Shown here in pieces: positions 8,956 to 18,077 of a stretch of 35,787 nucleotides of DNA. The stretch lies in assembly GCA_019235445.1 (NCBI GenBank), contig JAFAKL010000174.1, forward strand, positions 1 to 35,787, in the 5' to 3' direction. The notes under the pieces are model-generated. The model did not search any database. It was given only the letters and a program-made list of their open reading frames with translations, and was not told the DNA's origin. Source of the DNA: Verrucomicrobiota bacterium (GTDB lineage: Bacteria > Verrucomicrobiota > Verrucomicrobiia > Chthoniobacterales > JAFAMB01). Position numbers and translations under genes: made by a program. Within the stretch, counting starts at the first letter, position 1, and each line of letters begins with the position of its first letter.

Positions 8956-10350
8956 ATGGTGCAGCTAAATCGACAGTATGAACGAGCGAGTAACGCGGGC
9001 GAATCAATCCACGCAAAAGTGGTTGGGGTTGGCGGCGCAGGCTCCAATATCCTGGACCGCGTGATGCTTGACGGCATTGAAGCGGCGGACTTGCTCGCGA
9101 TCAACACGGACGTTCAGTCGCTCACGGCCTCGGTGGCTGCTCACAAGGTGCAACTCGGTCGAAATCTTACCCGCGGTTTGGGGGCTGGCGGCGATCCCGA
9201 ACTCGGTTATGCTGCTGCCGAAGAAGCGACCGACGAGATTCGTTCTGTCCTGCAAGGAGGGACTGTTGTTTTCCTTTGTGCCGGTTTGGGCGGCGGGACT
9301 GGGTCCGGCGCCGCGCCATTGGTGGCTCAGATTGCCAAAGAGGAAAACGCCCTGGTGCTGGCGTTTGCGGCTGTCCCTTTCAGTTTTGAGGGACGCCGGC
9401 GCTGCGCACAAGCAGAGGAAAGTCTGACCCGATTGCGCGCGGTCTGCGACGCGGTGATCTGCTTTGAGAATGATCGCATGGCAGAAGTCAATCTGCCGCG
9501 AATGGGAATCCATGAAGCGTTCGCGGCGGCCGATCTTACTGTTTCCCAAAGCATTCGTTCCGTAGCTGGTCTCCTCCAGCGGCCCGGGCTGCTGCACATC
9601 GGGTTCGACGACGTTTGCGCAGTGCTGCGTAACGGAGATGCGCGCGCCATTTTTGGCTATGGGGAAGCGGAGGGCGAAAACCGGGCACATGACGCGTTGG
9701 CCAAGTCTCTGAAGAATCCTTTGATGAACCGTGGAGCGTTGCTTGAGAACTCCTTTCACGCCATCGTTCACATCTGCGGCGGTACGAACGTTACTCTGGG
9801 CGAAGTTCAAATCATCATGGAAGAGCTCAATAGGCACATCAACGATCAGACCCAGCTTTTTATGGGGATCGGGATTGAGACGCGCATGGGGAACCGCCTT
9901 TCTGTGTCCATTCTAAGTTCGCTGGGCAACGGCTTGGGAAAGCCAATCGCCCAACCCCGCCAACGAGCGATTTATCCGGTCGAACCTGAACCGCCACCGG
10001 ACATGAGACCGGAACCTTGGAAGCCCGCGGCAGTTCCCGAGCTTTCTGCAAAACCGGTTTCCCAGGAGCAGGCGGGTGCGATTGGGGTCGCTCCAGCCCC
10101 AGAGCGAACCGGCGAAGAATTGATGCCACGCACTGAATCCGAAGCGCACAAGCCCGCGCAAAGTCGTCCCGCCGCGAAAACGGAATCCAAGTTGCAATTG
10201 GCAGCCGCGAAGAAGACCGAAGCCAAACAGGAGACATTACAGTTCGAGCCGGTTTCCCGCGGTCGCTTCGAGAAGAGTGAACCTACCATCATTGATGGTC
10301 AGGACCTCGACATTCCGACCTTCCTGCGAAAGAGTGTGAGGATAAGGTAG
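8956..10350 (+). CDS. ftsZ: Cell division GTPase FtsZ (divergent T7 loop)
   Basis: 'VVGVGGAGSNILDRVM', 'AGLGGGTGSGAAPLVA' tubulin signature, C-terminal peptide 'LDIPTFLRK'; directly downstream of ftsA. Confidence 0.95.
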   Translation: MVQLNRQYERASNAGESIHAKVVGVGGAGSNILDRVMLDGIEAADLLAINTDVQSLTASVAAHKVQLGRNLTRGLGAGGDPELGYAAAEEATDEIRSVLQGGTVVFLCAGLGGGTGSGAAPLVAQIAKEENALVLAFAAVPFSFEGRRRCAQAEESLTRLRAVCDAVICFENDRMAEVNLPRMGIHEAFAAADLTVSQSIRSVAGLLQRPGLLHIGFDDVCAVLRNGDARAIFGYGEAEGENRAHDALAKSLKNPLMNRGALLENSFHAIVHICGGTNVTLGEVQIIMEELNRHINDQTQLFMGIGIETRMGNRLSVSILSSLGNGLGKPIAQPRQRAIYPVEPEPPPDMRPEPWKPAAVPELSAKPVSQEQAGAIGVAPAPERTGEELMPRTESEAHKPAQSRPAAKTESKLQLAAAKKTEAKQETLQFEPVSRGRFEKSEPTIIDGQDLDIPTFLRKSVRIR

Positions 10351-10351
10351 G

Positions 10352-10457
10352 CTCGTCCTCGTTTTCGACCCCGGTTCTGGTCGTTGCTGTGGGACGCCGT
10401 TCTCACCTGTCGGTTGGATCGGGTCCATCACACCCCAGGGCAGAACCCGAGGACGAG
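10352..10457. other. Long two-segment hairpin between convergent ftsZ and aguA
   Basis: CTCGTCCTCG (10352-10361) pairs with CGAGGACGAG (10448-10457); GGTTCTG (10373-10379) pairs with CAGAACC (10441-10447). Confidence 0.6.
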
Positions 10458-10476
10458 GACGACGACGATTGAGGAA

Positions 10477-11541
10477 TCAGCTGACGCCGGTTACCTGCTC
10501 GATCACCGGTTGCTGTTGGGTGAGGCAATGAAATGCGCCGAGACCCCAGACCAGTTCTGTGCAATCCATTGGCACGATCCTCCGATCCGGGAAGCAATTC
10601 TGGAGGACTTCGTACGCACGTTCGTCATTGGCCGAACAGAACACGGGCAGAAGGATCACTTTGTTCGCGATGTAAAAGTTCGCGTAACTTGCCGGAAGGC
10701 GGCGACCTTCCTTCTCCACTCGTGGCGGCATCGGCAGCGTACGCACCTCGAGCGGCGTGCCGTCCTCGGTTTTCATCCCTCTGAGCAACGCCAGATTCGC
10801 TCGCAGCGATTCAAAGTTTCGGTCTCTGGAATCTTCCTCGATCGCTGTGAGAACGGTTGTCCGGCTGACGAACCTGGTAATGTCGTCGATATGCCCATCC
10901 GTGTCGTCACCTTCGATGCCGTCACCTAACCAAAGGATGTTGCTGACGCGCAAATGATCGCGCAGAGATTTTTCGATCTCGATTTTTGATTTTCCGGGGT
11001 TGCGATTCGGGTTGAGCAGGCAAGAGGCAGTCGTCAGCAGGCTTCCGCTCCCATTGGCGTCAAATGAACCGCCCTCCATCACTAATCCGGGATAGAACAC
11101 TGGCAGGCCAAGTTGTTCTGCGATGCGGGTCGGAACGACCTCGTCGAGGTCAAAGGGAGGGTATTTACCGCCCCAGGCATTGTAATTCCAATCGACGATA
11201 GCGAGTCGCGGGTCAGTGGCGCGTTTGACGAAGATCGGGCCGTGATCACGGCACCACGGCTCGTTCGTGGGGATATGAAAATATCCAACATGGCTGGTGT
11301 CGATATTCTTCAGCAGCAAGCGCACATCCCGCTCGTGTTCTTCATCCTTCACATTGATCCGCACTTTCTCCGACCCGCGCAATGCATCCACCATCTGAAC
11401 AAATACCGGCATCACTTCATCGTAGGCATCGGGAAAACTGATTCCCTCGCGACGCGGCCAAGAGAGCCACGTCGCTTCATGCGGTTCCCATTCGGCCGGC
11501 AGACGATATCCTTGTGCCGCTGGTAAATTCTCACTGAACAT
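10477..11541 (-). CDS. aguA: Agmatine deiminase (PPAD family)
   Basis: 'RLPAEWEPHEATWLSWP', 'NEPWCRDHGPIFV', 'VMEGGSFDANGSGSLLTTASCLLNPNRNP', 'DDTDGHIDDITRFV', 'GLGAFHCLTQQQP'. Confidence 0.93.
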   Translation of the reverse strand: MFSENLPAAQGYRLPAEWEPHEATWLSWPRREGISFPDAYDEVMPVFVQMVDALRGSEKVRINVKDEEHERDVRLLLKNIDTSHVGYFHIPTNEPWCRDHGPIFVKRATDPRLAIVDWNYNAWGGKYPPFDLDEVVPTRIAEQLGLPVFYPGLVMEGGSFDANGSGSLLTTASCLLNPNRNPGKSKIEIEKSLRDHLRVSNILWLGDGIEGDDTDGHIDDITRFVSRTTVLTAIEEDSRDRNFESLRANLALLRGMKTEDGTPLEVRTLPMPPRVEKEGRRLPASYANFYIANKVILLPVFCSANDERAYEVLQNCFPDRRIVPMDCTELVWGLGAFHCLTQQQPVIEQVTGVS

Positions 11542-11619
11542 TTTCCCTGAAGTCCTCCGATGGATTCGCCTTTAAGTTGTGAATTGGTGTCCTTCGCGGC
11601 TCAGCTTGCGCTGGCTGGG

Positions 11620-12492
11620 TCAATCGATATACCGCTTGCTTATTTCCGCGTAAGCATCGATTCGGCGATCCCGCAGGAAGGGCCAATGGGTTCGCTGTAG
11701 CTCTAATTGTCCAAGATCAACTTCGACCACCAGGGTTTCTTCCTTCTCGACGGACCCTTTTCCGATGATCTGTCCTGACGGATCGGCGACAAAGCTCTGT
11801 CCCCAAAATTCAATCCCATCTCCTCCGCAGGGTGTTTCGTGCCCTGTCCGGTTCGGTACCGCTACGTAGCAGCCGTTGGCAATCGCATGGGATCGTTGGA
11901 TCGTTTCCCAGGCGGAATGCTGCCGCTCGCCGTAGATTTTTTTCTCGCTTGGATGCCACCCGATCGCCGTTGGGTAGAAAAGGATCTCAGCGCCGCTGAG
12001 AGCCGTCAGCCTGGCGCCTTCCGGGTACCATTGGTCCCAACAGATCAGCACGCCTATGGTGGCAAATTCTGTCTTCCAGGATTTGAATCCCAGATCACCG
12101 GGGGCAAAATAGAATTTCTCATAGAAGAGCGGGTCGTCCGGAATATGCATCTTTCGATACTTTCCCAGCAAACTGCCGTCAGAGTCGAGGATGGCAGCCG
12201 AATTGTGGTAAACCCCAGCCGCGCGTCGTTCGAAGATCGGGGCGATAATGACGACGCCAAGTTCCTGAGCGAGCCTGCCTAATCGAGTGGTGGTTGGCCC
12301 TGGAATTTCTTCGGCTAACCGGAAATATTCGTGATCTTCGGTTTGGCAAAAGTAAATCGTATGAAAGATTTCCTGAAGGCAAATAATGTTTGCCCCCTCC
12401 GCAGCCGCCTTGCGGATCATTTCTTCCGCCCTGTCCACATTTTCAAGGGGATTGATCGAGCATCGCATCTGGACCAAGCCGAGTTTGAGCAT
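11620..12492 (-). CDS. aguB: N-carbamoylputrescine amidase (nitrilase superfamily)
   Basis: E-K-C triad contexts 'CLQEIFHTIYFCQTED', 'YRKMHIPDDPLFYEKFYF', 'VLICWDQWYPEGARLTAL'; adjacent to aguA. Confidence 0.93.
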   Translation of the reverse strand: MLKLGLVQMRCSINPLENVDRAEEMIRKAAAEGANIICLQEIFHTIYFCQTEDHEYFRLAEEIPGPTTTRLGRLAQELGVVIIAPIFERRAAGVYHNSAAILDSDGSLLGKYRKMHIPDDPLFYEKFYFAPGDLGFKSWKTEFATIGVLICWDQWYPEGARLTALSGAEILFYPTAIGWHPSEKKIYGERQHSAWETIQRSHAIANGCYVAVPNRTGHETPCGGDGIEFWGQSFVADPSGQIIGKGSVEKEETLVVEVDLGQLELQRTHWPFLRDRRIDAYAEISKRYID

Positions 12493-12584
12493 GGAATTTA
12501 CTAGGGCGAATAACCCGGCCGCGCAAAGCGCTTGTTGTGAATTCTTTTGCCCTTGAATTTAGCCTTGGCATCGCCACCGTTGCG

Positions 12585-13175
12585 ATGAACGATGCCTTTC
12601 ACATGCTTAATGATATCCGAATAGTCATTCACACGGCCAAAGGCGATCTTGAGGCGACGCTCTTCCCCTCGAAGGCGCCGGTGACCGCTGCCAGTTTCCT
12701 GAATTTAGCTTCTAGAAAGTTTTACGACGGACTCACTTTTCACCGCGTCGTTGCCCGTTTCGTCATCCAAGGTGGGGACCCGCTCGGAACCGGGAGCGGT
12801 GGTCCTGGTTACCGGTTTGAAAATGAAGTCCACGACTCGTTATCCCACGTCAATGCCGGCGCGCTGGCGATGGCAAATGCTGGTCCGAATACTAATGGCA
12901 GCCAATTTTATGTGACCATCGATTCCTTCAAGCAAGAGCAGGTGAGAATGTTGGATGGCAATTACTCGATCTTCGGACAGGTGACCAAGGGGCTGGACGT
13001 CGCTACGAAAATCGCTCAGGGAGATAAAATCCATTCGATCGATGTTCTGGACTCGACCGACGAATTGTTCGCGGAGCAAAAATCGCGGCTGAAAGAGTGG
13101 AACAAAGTCCTGGATCAAAAATTTGGGAAGAAGCTGGCTCCGCTCCCTCAAGATCAGCTAAAGCCGAAGGCCTGA
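12585..13175 (+). CDS. Cyclophilin-type peptidyl-prolyl cis-trans isomerase
   Basis: 'TAKGDLEATLFPSKAPVTAASFLNLASRKFYDGLTFHRVVARFVIQGGDPLGTGSGGPGYRFENE'. Start uncertain (ATG 12585 or 12603). Confidence 0.9.
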   Translation: MNDAFHMLNDIRIVIHTAKGDLEATLFPSKAPVTAASFLNLASRKFYDGLTFHRVVARFVIQGGDPLGTGSGGPGYRFENEVHDSLSHVNAGALAMANAGPNTNGSQFYVTIDSFKQEQVRMLDGNYSIFGQVTKGLDVATKIAQGDKIHSIDVLDSTDELFAEQKSRLKEWNKVLDQKFGKKLAPLPQDQLKPKA

Positions 13176-13279
13176 CCTCGTATGGCGATCGATGATTATT
13201 AGGAGAATTGATCTGACTTTACCGCTTTGGCTCTGATAACCGTTGTACTTCTGCTCCTCCTGAACTTCTCATTGTCAGA

Positions 13280-14260
13280 ATGAGTTTGCGGACAGCAGAC
13301 TACGATTATCACCTGCCGGACGATCTCATTGCCCGTTACCCGACCAAGCGACGAGACGAATCGCGAATGATGCTCCTGGAACGCGAGAGAGGGCTAGTCA
13401 CTCATCTTCCGTTTCGCGCCTTCTTCGAATTGCTGCGACCGGAGGAACTCGTGGTTTTCAACAATACAGAAGTTGTTCCAGCTCGGATCCGGTTTCCTGA
13501 TCGTAACGCGGAGCTGCTTTTATTCGAACAGCTGGATCAGTTTACCTGGCGATGCCTTGTCCGGCCAGGCAAATCGTTTGGCTTGAGGCGAAGGTTTTCC
13601 ATCCATGGTCATCGAGGTGAAACCGTTCAAATTGAACAGGAGGGCATTCGCGTGATCCGATTCGATTCGCCGATCGATCTCGATGAACTCGGAGAGATAC
13701 CGCTTCCTCCTTATCTTAACCGGAGGCCGGAGGCCATGGATCGTGAACGCTATCAAACCGTCTTTGCCACCCAGAAAGGGGCGATTGCGGCGCCGACTGC
13801 CGGGTTACATTTTACGCCGGAACTGATGAGCCGGATCCCGCACGAATTTATCACGCTGCACGTGGGCGTCGGAACATTCCGCCCCGTGAAAGCGGCGGAT
13901 ATAACCCAGCATCAGATGCATCACGAAGCGTTTGCAGTATCAAGGGCTGCCGCGGCGAGAATTGAGGCGGCGCGAGAAGTGCTGGCGGTAGGGACAACAA
14001 CCGTGCGAACCCTGGAAACTCTGATGCAGCGCTTTGGCAAAATACAGCCGGGCAATGGTGTGGCTGACATCTTTATCTATCCACCATTCCAGTTCAAGCG
14101 AGTGCAATCGTTGCTGACCAACTTTCATCTGCCGCAATCAACGCTTTTGATGTTGGTCGCGGCATTTGCCGGCCGCGAATTCATCCTGGAAGCCTATCGG
14201 GAGGCGGTAAGGGAGCGGTATCGGTTTTTTAGTTACGGCGATTGCATGCTGATCCGTTAG
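13280..14260 (+). CDS. queA: S-adenosylmethionine:tRNA ribosyltransferase-isomerase
   Basis: 'DYDYHLPDDLIARYPTKRRDESRMMLL', 'VVFNNTEVVPARI', 'GAIAAPTAGLHFTPEL', 'TLHVGVGTFRPV', 'TNFHLPQSTLLMLVAAFAG'. Confidence 0.95.
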   Translation: MSLRTADYDYHLPDDLIARYPTKRRDESRMMLLERERGLVTHLPFRAFFELLRPEELVVFNNTEVVPARIRFPDRNAELLLFEQLDQFTWRCLVRPGKSFGLRRRFSIHGHRGETVQIEQEGIRVIRFDSPIDLDELGEIPLPPYLNRRPEAMDRERYQTVFATQKGAIAAPTAGLHFTPELMSRIPHEFITLHVGVGTFRPVKAADITQHQMHHEAFAVSRAAAARIEAAREVLAVGTTTVRTLETLMQRFGKIQPGNGVADIFIYPPFQFKRVQSLLTNFHLPQSTLLMLVAAFAGREFILEAYREAVRERYRFFSYGDCMLIR

Positions 14261-14378
14261 TGCAAAGAGTCCACAGATTACGCAGATTTCACAGACTGGG
14301 GGAGGAGGTGCTTATTTGGTCCGCACGCGAGGTAATGCCTACCTTCAATCTGTGAAATCTGTGGTTAAACTCTTTGCC
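14261..14378. repeat. Imperfect inverted repeat built from a 9-nt periodic motif (ATCTGTGWA) between convergent queA and tadA
   Basis: GCAAAGAGTCCACAGATTACGCAGATTTCACAGACT (from 14262) opposes AATCTGTGAAATCTGTGGTTAAACTCTTTGC (14347-14377); related copy at 27504-27534. Confidence 0.75.
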
Positions 14379-14846
14379 CTAACGCTTGGCCCTGAAGAAC
14401 CGCTGCAAAAGCTCGCGACACTCAATTTCTCGCACGCCGCGCGTGATGTCGCAGTGGTGATTCAAGGGCGGCATCTGGAGCAGATTGATCATGCCTCCGG
14501 CGCCGCCGGTCTTTGGGTCCGGGCAACCGTAGATCAGGCGCCGGAGCCTGGCGTGGACGATTGCTCCCGCGCACATCGGGCACGGTTCCTTGGTGACATA
14601 AAGATCGCAATCGTCCAATCGCCAGTCGTCGACAACGCTCTCAGCTTGCGTGATAGCAAGCATCTCTGCGTGAGCAGTGGCGTCTTTCAGGATTTCCACC
14701 TGGTTCCAGGCGCGTGCGATAATTTCTGCATTGCGAACGATTACCGCGCCAATGGGAACTTCATCCTGCGATTCGGCCTTCCTCGCCTGTCGCAAAGCTT
14801 CGCCCATAAAATAGGTATCGCTCGATAAATCCAGTAAATCGGCCAT
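14379..14846 (-). CDS. tadA: tRNA-specific adenosine deaminase TadA
   Basis: 'DATAHAEMLAI' and 'EPCPMCAGAIVHARLRRLIYGCPDPKTGGAGG' cytidine/adenosine deaminase zinc motifs. Confidence 0.93.
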   Translation of the reverse strand: MADLLDLSSDTYFMGEALRQARKAESQDEVPIGAVIVRNAEIIARAWNQVEILKDATAHAEMLAITQAESVVDDWRLDDCDLYVTKEPCPMCAGAIVHARLRRLIYGCPDPKTGGAGGMINLLQMPPLNHHCDITRGVREIECRELLQRFFRAKR

Positions 14847-14872
14847 GATTAGGGCTAAAGAAGGAAGAATCG

Positions 14873-15526
14873 ATGAACAGCAAACCGATAATCGTTGCTC
14901 CCTCGGTACTCGCGTGTGATTTCAACCATCTTGGTGCGGAGTGCGAACGCATAGAGAAAGCCGGCGCGAATTGGCTGCATCTGGACGTGATGGATGGCCA
15001 TTTCGTGGATAACATATCATTTGGACCACCCGTGGTGGAGTCGATCGCTAAAATCGCCACCGTCCCCCTGGATACCCATCTGATGATCAAGCGGCCCGAT
15101 CATTTTTTTCCGCGATTCATTCGTTACGTCCACAATATCACAATCCACGTCGAGCCTGACTATGATATCGGCAGCACACTCAGGGGTATTCGGGCTGGCG
15201 GCGCGACATGCGGTTTGGCCATCAGCCCACCGACTCCCTTCGAGAAAGTGGAACCATACCTTAATCAAATCGATCTGTTGCTGGTGATGACGGTTAATCC
15301 TGGGTTTGGAGGACAAACTTTCATGGAGCCAATGATGGCTAAGGTGAAACGTGCGGCTCAGCTCCGGGCTGAACGCGGACTGGATTTCCATATCGAAGTG
15401 GATGGTGGCATCAACCCAAACACTGCCGCAGTAGCCCGTGAATGCGGTGCGAATGTACTGGTCGCGGGCACCGATATCTTCAAAGCTCATGACGCCGCTT
15501 TGGCGATCAAAGAGTTGCGGGACTAA
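14873..15526 (+). CDS. rpe: Ribulose-phosphate 3-epimerase
   Basis: 'IVAPSVLACDFNHLGAECERIEKAGANWLHLDVMDGHFVDNISFGPPVV', 'LLVMTVNPGFGGQTF', 'IEVDGGINPNTA'. Confidence 0.96.
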   Translation: MNSKPIIVAPSVLACDFNHLGAECERIEKAGANWLHLDVMDGHFVDNISFGPPVVESIAKIATVPLDTHLMIKRPDHFFPRFIRYVHNITIHVEPDYDIGSTLRGIRAGGATCGLAISPPTPFEKVEPYLNQIDLLLVMTVNPGFGGQTFMEPMMAKVKRAAQLRAERGLDFHIEVDGGINPNTAAVARECGANVLVAGTDIFKAHDAALAIKELRD

Positions 15527-15527
15527 A

Positions 15528-15959
15528 GTGAGGTACGCTCGATTTCACAGGTTTTGGCCGGCGTTGCCGGGGACGATATGGGTCTTGATTGGCTTGATTC
15601 TCTGCGGCGTCTGGTGTGCTCATGCGCAGGAAGCGGCTGACGTCTATAGCGGATCGCCGGGTCAAGTGATCTTCACTCAACGGGCGATTCGTCACATCGA
15701 GGAGCGGCATTGGCCGGACAGTCCCGCCCAGGGCGCGGGCAAGTTTGCTCCCGGGATTACTGAAGACTCTCTCAGGGAGCTCGTCACTGAAGCTGTCGCC
15801 AACGGGCAAGTTCGACAGAATACACATGGGCGGCCCGGCAAAATTTACGAATATGCCTTTAATCATGCAATTGGCGTTACCATTGACGGCAATCCTGCAC
15901 ATCGGTTGCGGGTCGTGGTGAATCAGCGGAACCGGCTCGTCACCGCATTCCCATTTTAA
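15528..15959 (+). CDS. Putative secreted protein with EndoU/BECR-fold nuclease-toxin-like domain
   Basis: GTG start 2 nt after the rpe stop; signal peptide-like 'RYARFHRFWPALPGTIWVLIGLILCGVWCAHA|QEA'; domain 'GQVIFTQRAIRHIEERHWPDS...GKFAPGITEDSLRELVTEAV...GRPGKIYEYAFNHAIGVTIDGNPAHRLRVVVNQRNRLVTAFPF' resembles toxins ending in V-V-N-x-x-x-x-V-T-A-[FY]-P. Confidence 0.55.
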   Translation: MRYARFHRFWPALPGTIWVLIGLILCGVWCAHAQEAADVYSGSPGQVIFTQRAIRHIEERHWPDSPAQGAGKFAPGITEDSLRELVTEAVANGQVRQNTHGRPGKIYEYAFNHAIGVTIDGNPAHRLRVVVNQRNRLVTAFPF

Positions 15960-16013
15960 ACTAAATGCATTTTGAAACTGCGGGTAATCTGCTGCTGAGA
16001 CTTTGAGGTTCCT

Positions 16014-16466
16014 ATGCAAATCGACTACCGGCTTTCGGAAGATTGGGACGAGAATTCCATTGATCTGGCAGCTGCGGACGAGACGGATCTTCGTTATTGT
16101 GCAGCAACCGGCGACATCATTCTGCGAAACGATCAGACGGACCTGAGTGCGAAGTGGGGCTGGATACCGCTCATCGATTTTGCCTTGGCTTTGCGGGAAA
16201 TCGGAGAAGTCCTGGCGGTCACGGAGGGAACTGAAACATTCGAGTTTACCGAATCAGACGCCACCCTTCAGTTCAACCGACGCGGGGAGCAAATGATTAT
16301 CCGTGGGAGTTATAGAGCGGGAGAGATCAATGCCCCATTTTCCGCATTTGAGGAACAGGTAAGGGATTTTGCCCGACGATTGGACATGGAGTTGCTGGCC
16401 AAGCGGCCCGAGCTCAAATCGAATCCGGTCTATCAGGATTTAAAGTTATCCGGATTGAGTCCTTGA
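16014..16466 (+). CDS. Small acidic cytosolic protein, candidate cognate immunity protein
   Basis: RBS-like GAGGT 7 nt before ATG; no signal peptide; '[51 protein letters not shown]' layout resembles polymorphic-toxin immunity proteins; directly downstream of the toxin-like gene. Confidence 0.5.
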   Translation: MQIDYRLSEDWDENSIDLAAADETDLRYCAATGDIILRNDQTDLSAKWGWIPLIDFALALREIGEVLAVTEGTETFEFTESDATLQFNRRGEQMIIRGSYRAGEINAPFSAFEEQVRDFARRLDMELLAKRPELKSNPVYQDLKLSGLSP

Positions 16467-17545
16467 AGTTGCTTCGGAGAGAAAAGGCCATCTTTACGGA
16501 TAAGCATCTGGTCAAAATAGATTTCACCGCCGCCGTAGTCCGGCCGCTGGATACAGACTAGATCCCAATGAACCTGGCTGCGGTTACCATTATCAGCCCG
16601 CTCGTAGGCTTGTCCCGGTGTGAAATGGAACGAACCGGCAATTTTTTCGTCGAAGAGAATATCCCGCATGGGTTCGCGGATATAGGGATTAAATCCAAGC
16701 GCGAACTCGCCGATGTACCGGGCGCCCTCGTCTGAATCCAGAATTGCGTTCAGGCGCTCTGTCTTGTTCGAAGTGGCATCCACAACTTTGCCGTTTTTGA
16801 AGGCCAGGCGGACGGAATCAAAGGCAGTTCCCTGGTAGACGGTCGGAGCATTGAATTGAACGTAACCTTCCACGGAGTCTCGCACTGGGCAGGAAAATAC
16901 TTCGCCGTCAGGAATATTGTGCTGTCCGCCGCACATGATGGCAGGAATGCCCTTGATGCTGAAACGCAAATCGGTTCCCGGTCCGGTAATTCGGACCTGG
17001 TCCGTGTTTTCCATCAGTGATTTCAGAGCCTCCATTCCCGGCTCCATTTTGGCATAATTGAGCGTACAGACCTTGAAATATAATTCCTCAAAACCCTCCG
17101 TACTCATGCCGGCCATCTGTGCCATCGCCGGAGTTGGCCACCGCAGGACAACCCATTTGGTTTTGTTAACGCGCTGCTCAACCAGAGGCTGGAGCAATTT
17201 CATTGCCAACTGCATGCGATCGGGAGCGACATCCGAAAACTCGGTTGCGTTATGGCTTCCACGAAGTGCGACATAAGCGTCCATCGCTTTCATCCTGGCC
17301 ATTTCGAAGTCGCGCAACGTGCGATATTGTTCCTCGTCAGCGCCTCTGAGCAACTCCCTCGCGATGACGTTCGATTGAAGATTAACGAACGGAAACGCGC
17401 CTTTTGAGCGCGCGGAGCGGATCAAAGCGATCACCATTTCCGGGGGCGCATCGAAGGCATCGATGAGGACGCGCTCTCCATCTTTCAGTTTAGTGGAGAA
17501 TCCGGTTAAAACCTCTGCCAACACCTCAAATCGCGCATCTATCAT
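16433..17545 (-). CDS. M29-family aminopeptidase (AmpS/PepS-like)
   Basis: '[14 protein letters not shown]', '[31 protein letters not shown]', '[14 protein letters not shown]', '[28 protein letters not shown]'. Confidence 0.88.
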   Translation of the reverse strand: MIDARFEVLAEVLTGFSTKLKDGERVLIDAFDAPPEMVIALIRSARSKGAFPFVNLQSNVIARELLRGADEEQYRTLRDFEMARMKAMDAYVALRGSHNATEFSDVAPDRMQLAMKLLQPLVEQRVNKTKWVVLRWPTPAMAQMAGMSTEGFEELYFKVCTLNYAKMEPGMEALKSLMENTDQVRITGPGTDLRFSIKGIPAIMCGGQHNIPDGEVFSCPVRDSVEGYVQFNAPTVYQGTAFDSVRLAFKNGKVVDATSNKTERLNAILDSDEGARYIGEFALGFNPYIREPMRDILFDEKIAGSFHFTPGQAYERADNGNRSQVHWDLVCIQRPDYGGGEIYFDQMLIRKDGLFSPKQLQGLNPDNFKS

Positions 17546-17597
17546 GGGAAAACAGTAGACTTAGTGGGATAACCTGCTACTGCAACACAAAAAAGCG

Positions 17598-18077
17598 ATG
17601 GTCGGGGGAACTAAGATTCTGGATCGAACGAAGGCTGCGGAGTTGCACAAATTGCATCAGGGGAAAACCATCGTCTTCACCAACGGGTGCTTCGATCTGT
17701 TGCATGCCGGTCACGTGCGGTATCTGGCAGCAGCCAAACAACTCGGAGACATCTTGGTGGTCGGTCTGAATGGTGATGCATCGGTTCGAGCATTGAAAGG
17801 GGACGGCCGCCCATTGAACTCCCAGGAGGATCGGGCGGAGGTGATGGCAGGACTTGAGGCGGTGGATTACGTTGTCATCTTCAGCGAAATGCGGGTGGAC
17901 AATCTCTTGCGCCAGGTGCGTCCGGACGTCTACGTAAAGGGCGGCGATTACACCCCCAAGACTCTGGATCCGGGCGAAGCGGCGGCGCTCGAGGAGATCG
18001 GTGCAAAAATCGAAATTCTGCCTTTGGTGCCCGGCAGATCGACTTCAAAGCTCGTTGAAGCTATTCAACGAAGATGA
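17598..18077 (+). CDS. rfaE2: D-glycero-beta-D-manno-heptose 1-phosphate adenylyltransferase (HldE C-terminal domain/RfaE2)
   Basis: 'KTIVFTNGCFDLLHAGHVRYLAAAKQLGDILVVGLNGDASVRALKG' cytidylyltransferase-like HxGH; 'YVKGGDYTPKTL'. Confidence 0.9.
   Translation: MVGGTKILDRTKAAELHKLHQGKTIVFTNGCFDLLHAGHVRYLAAAKQLGDILVVGLNGDASVRALKGDGRPLNSQEDRAEVMAGLEAVDYVVIFSEMRVDNLLRQVRPDVYVKGGDYTPKTLDPGEAAALEEIGAKIEILPLVPGRSTSKLVEAIQRR

Noticed and set aside
9004-9837. 277-aa minus-strand ORF antisense to ftsZ
   Set aside because: Shadow frame of ftsZ with low-complexity composition.
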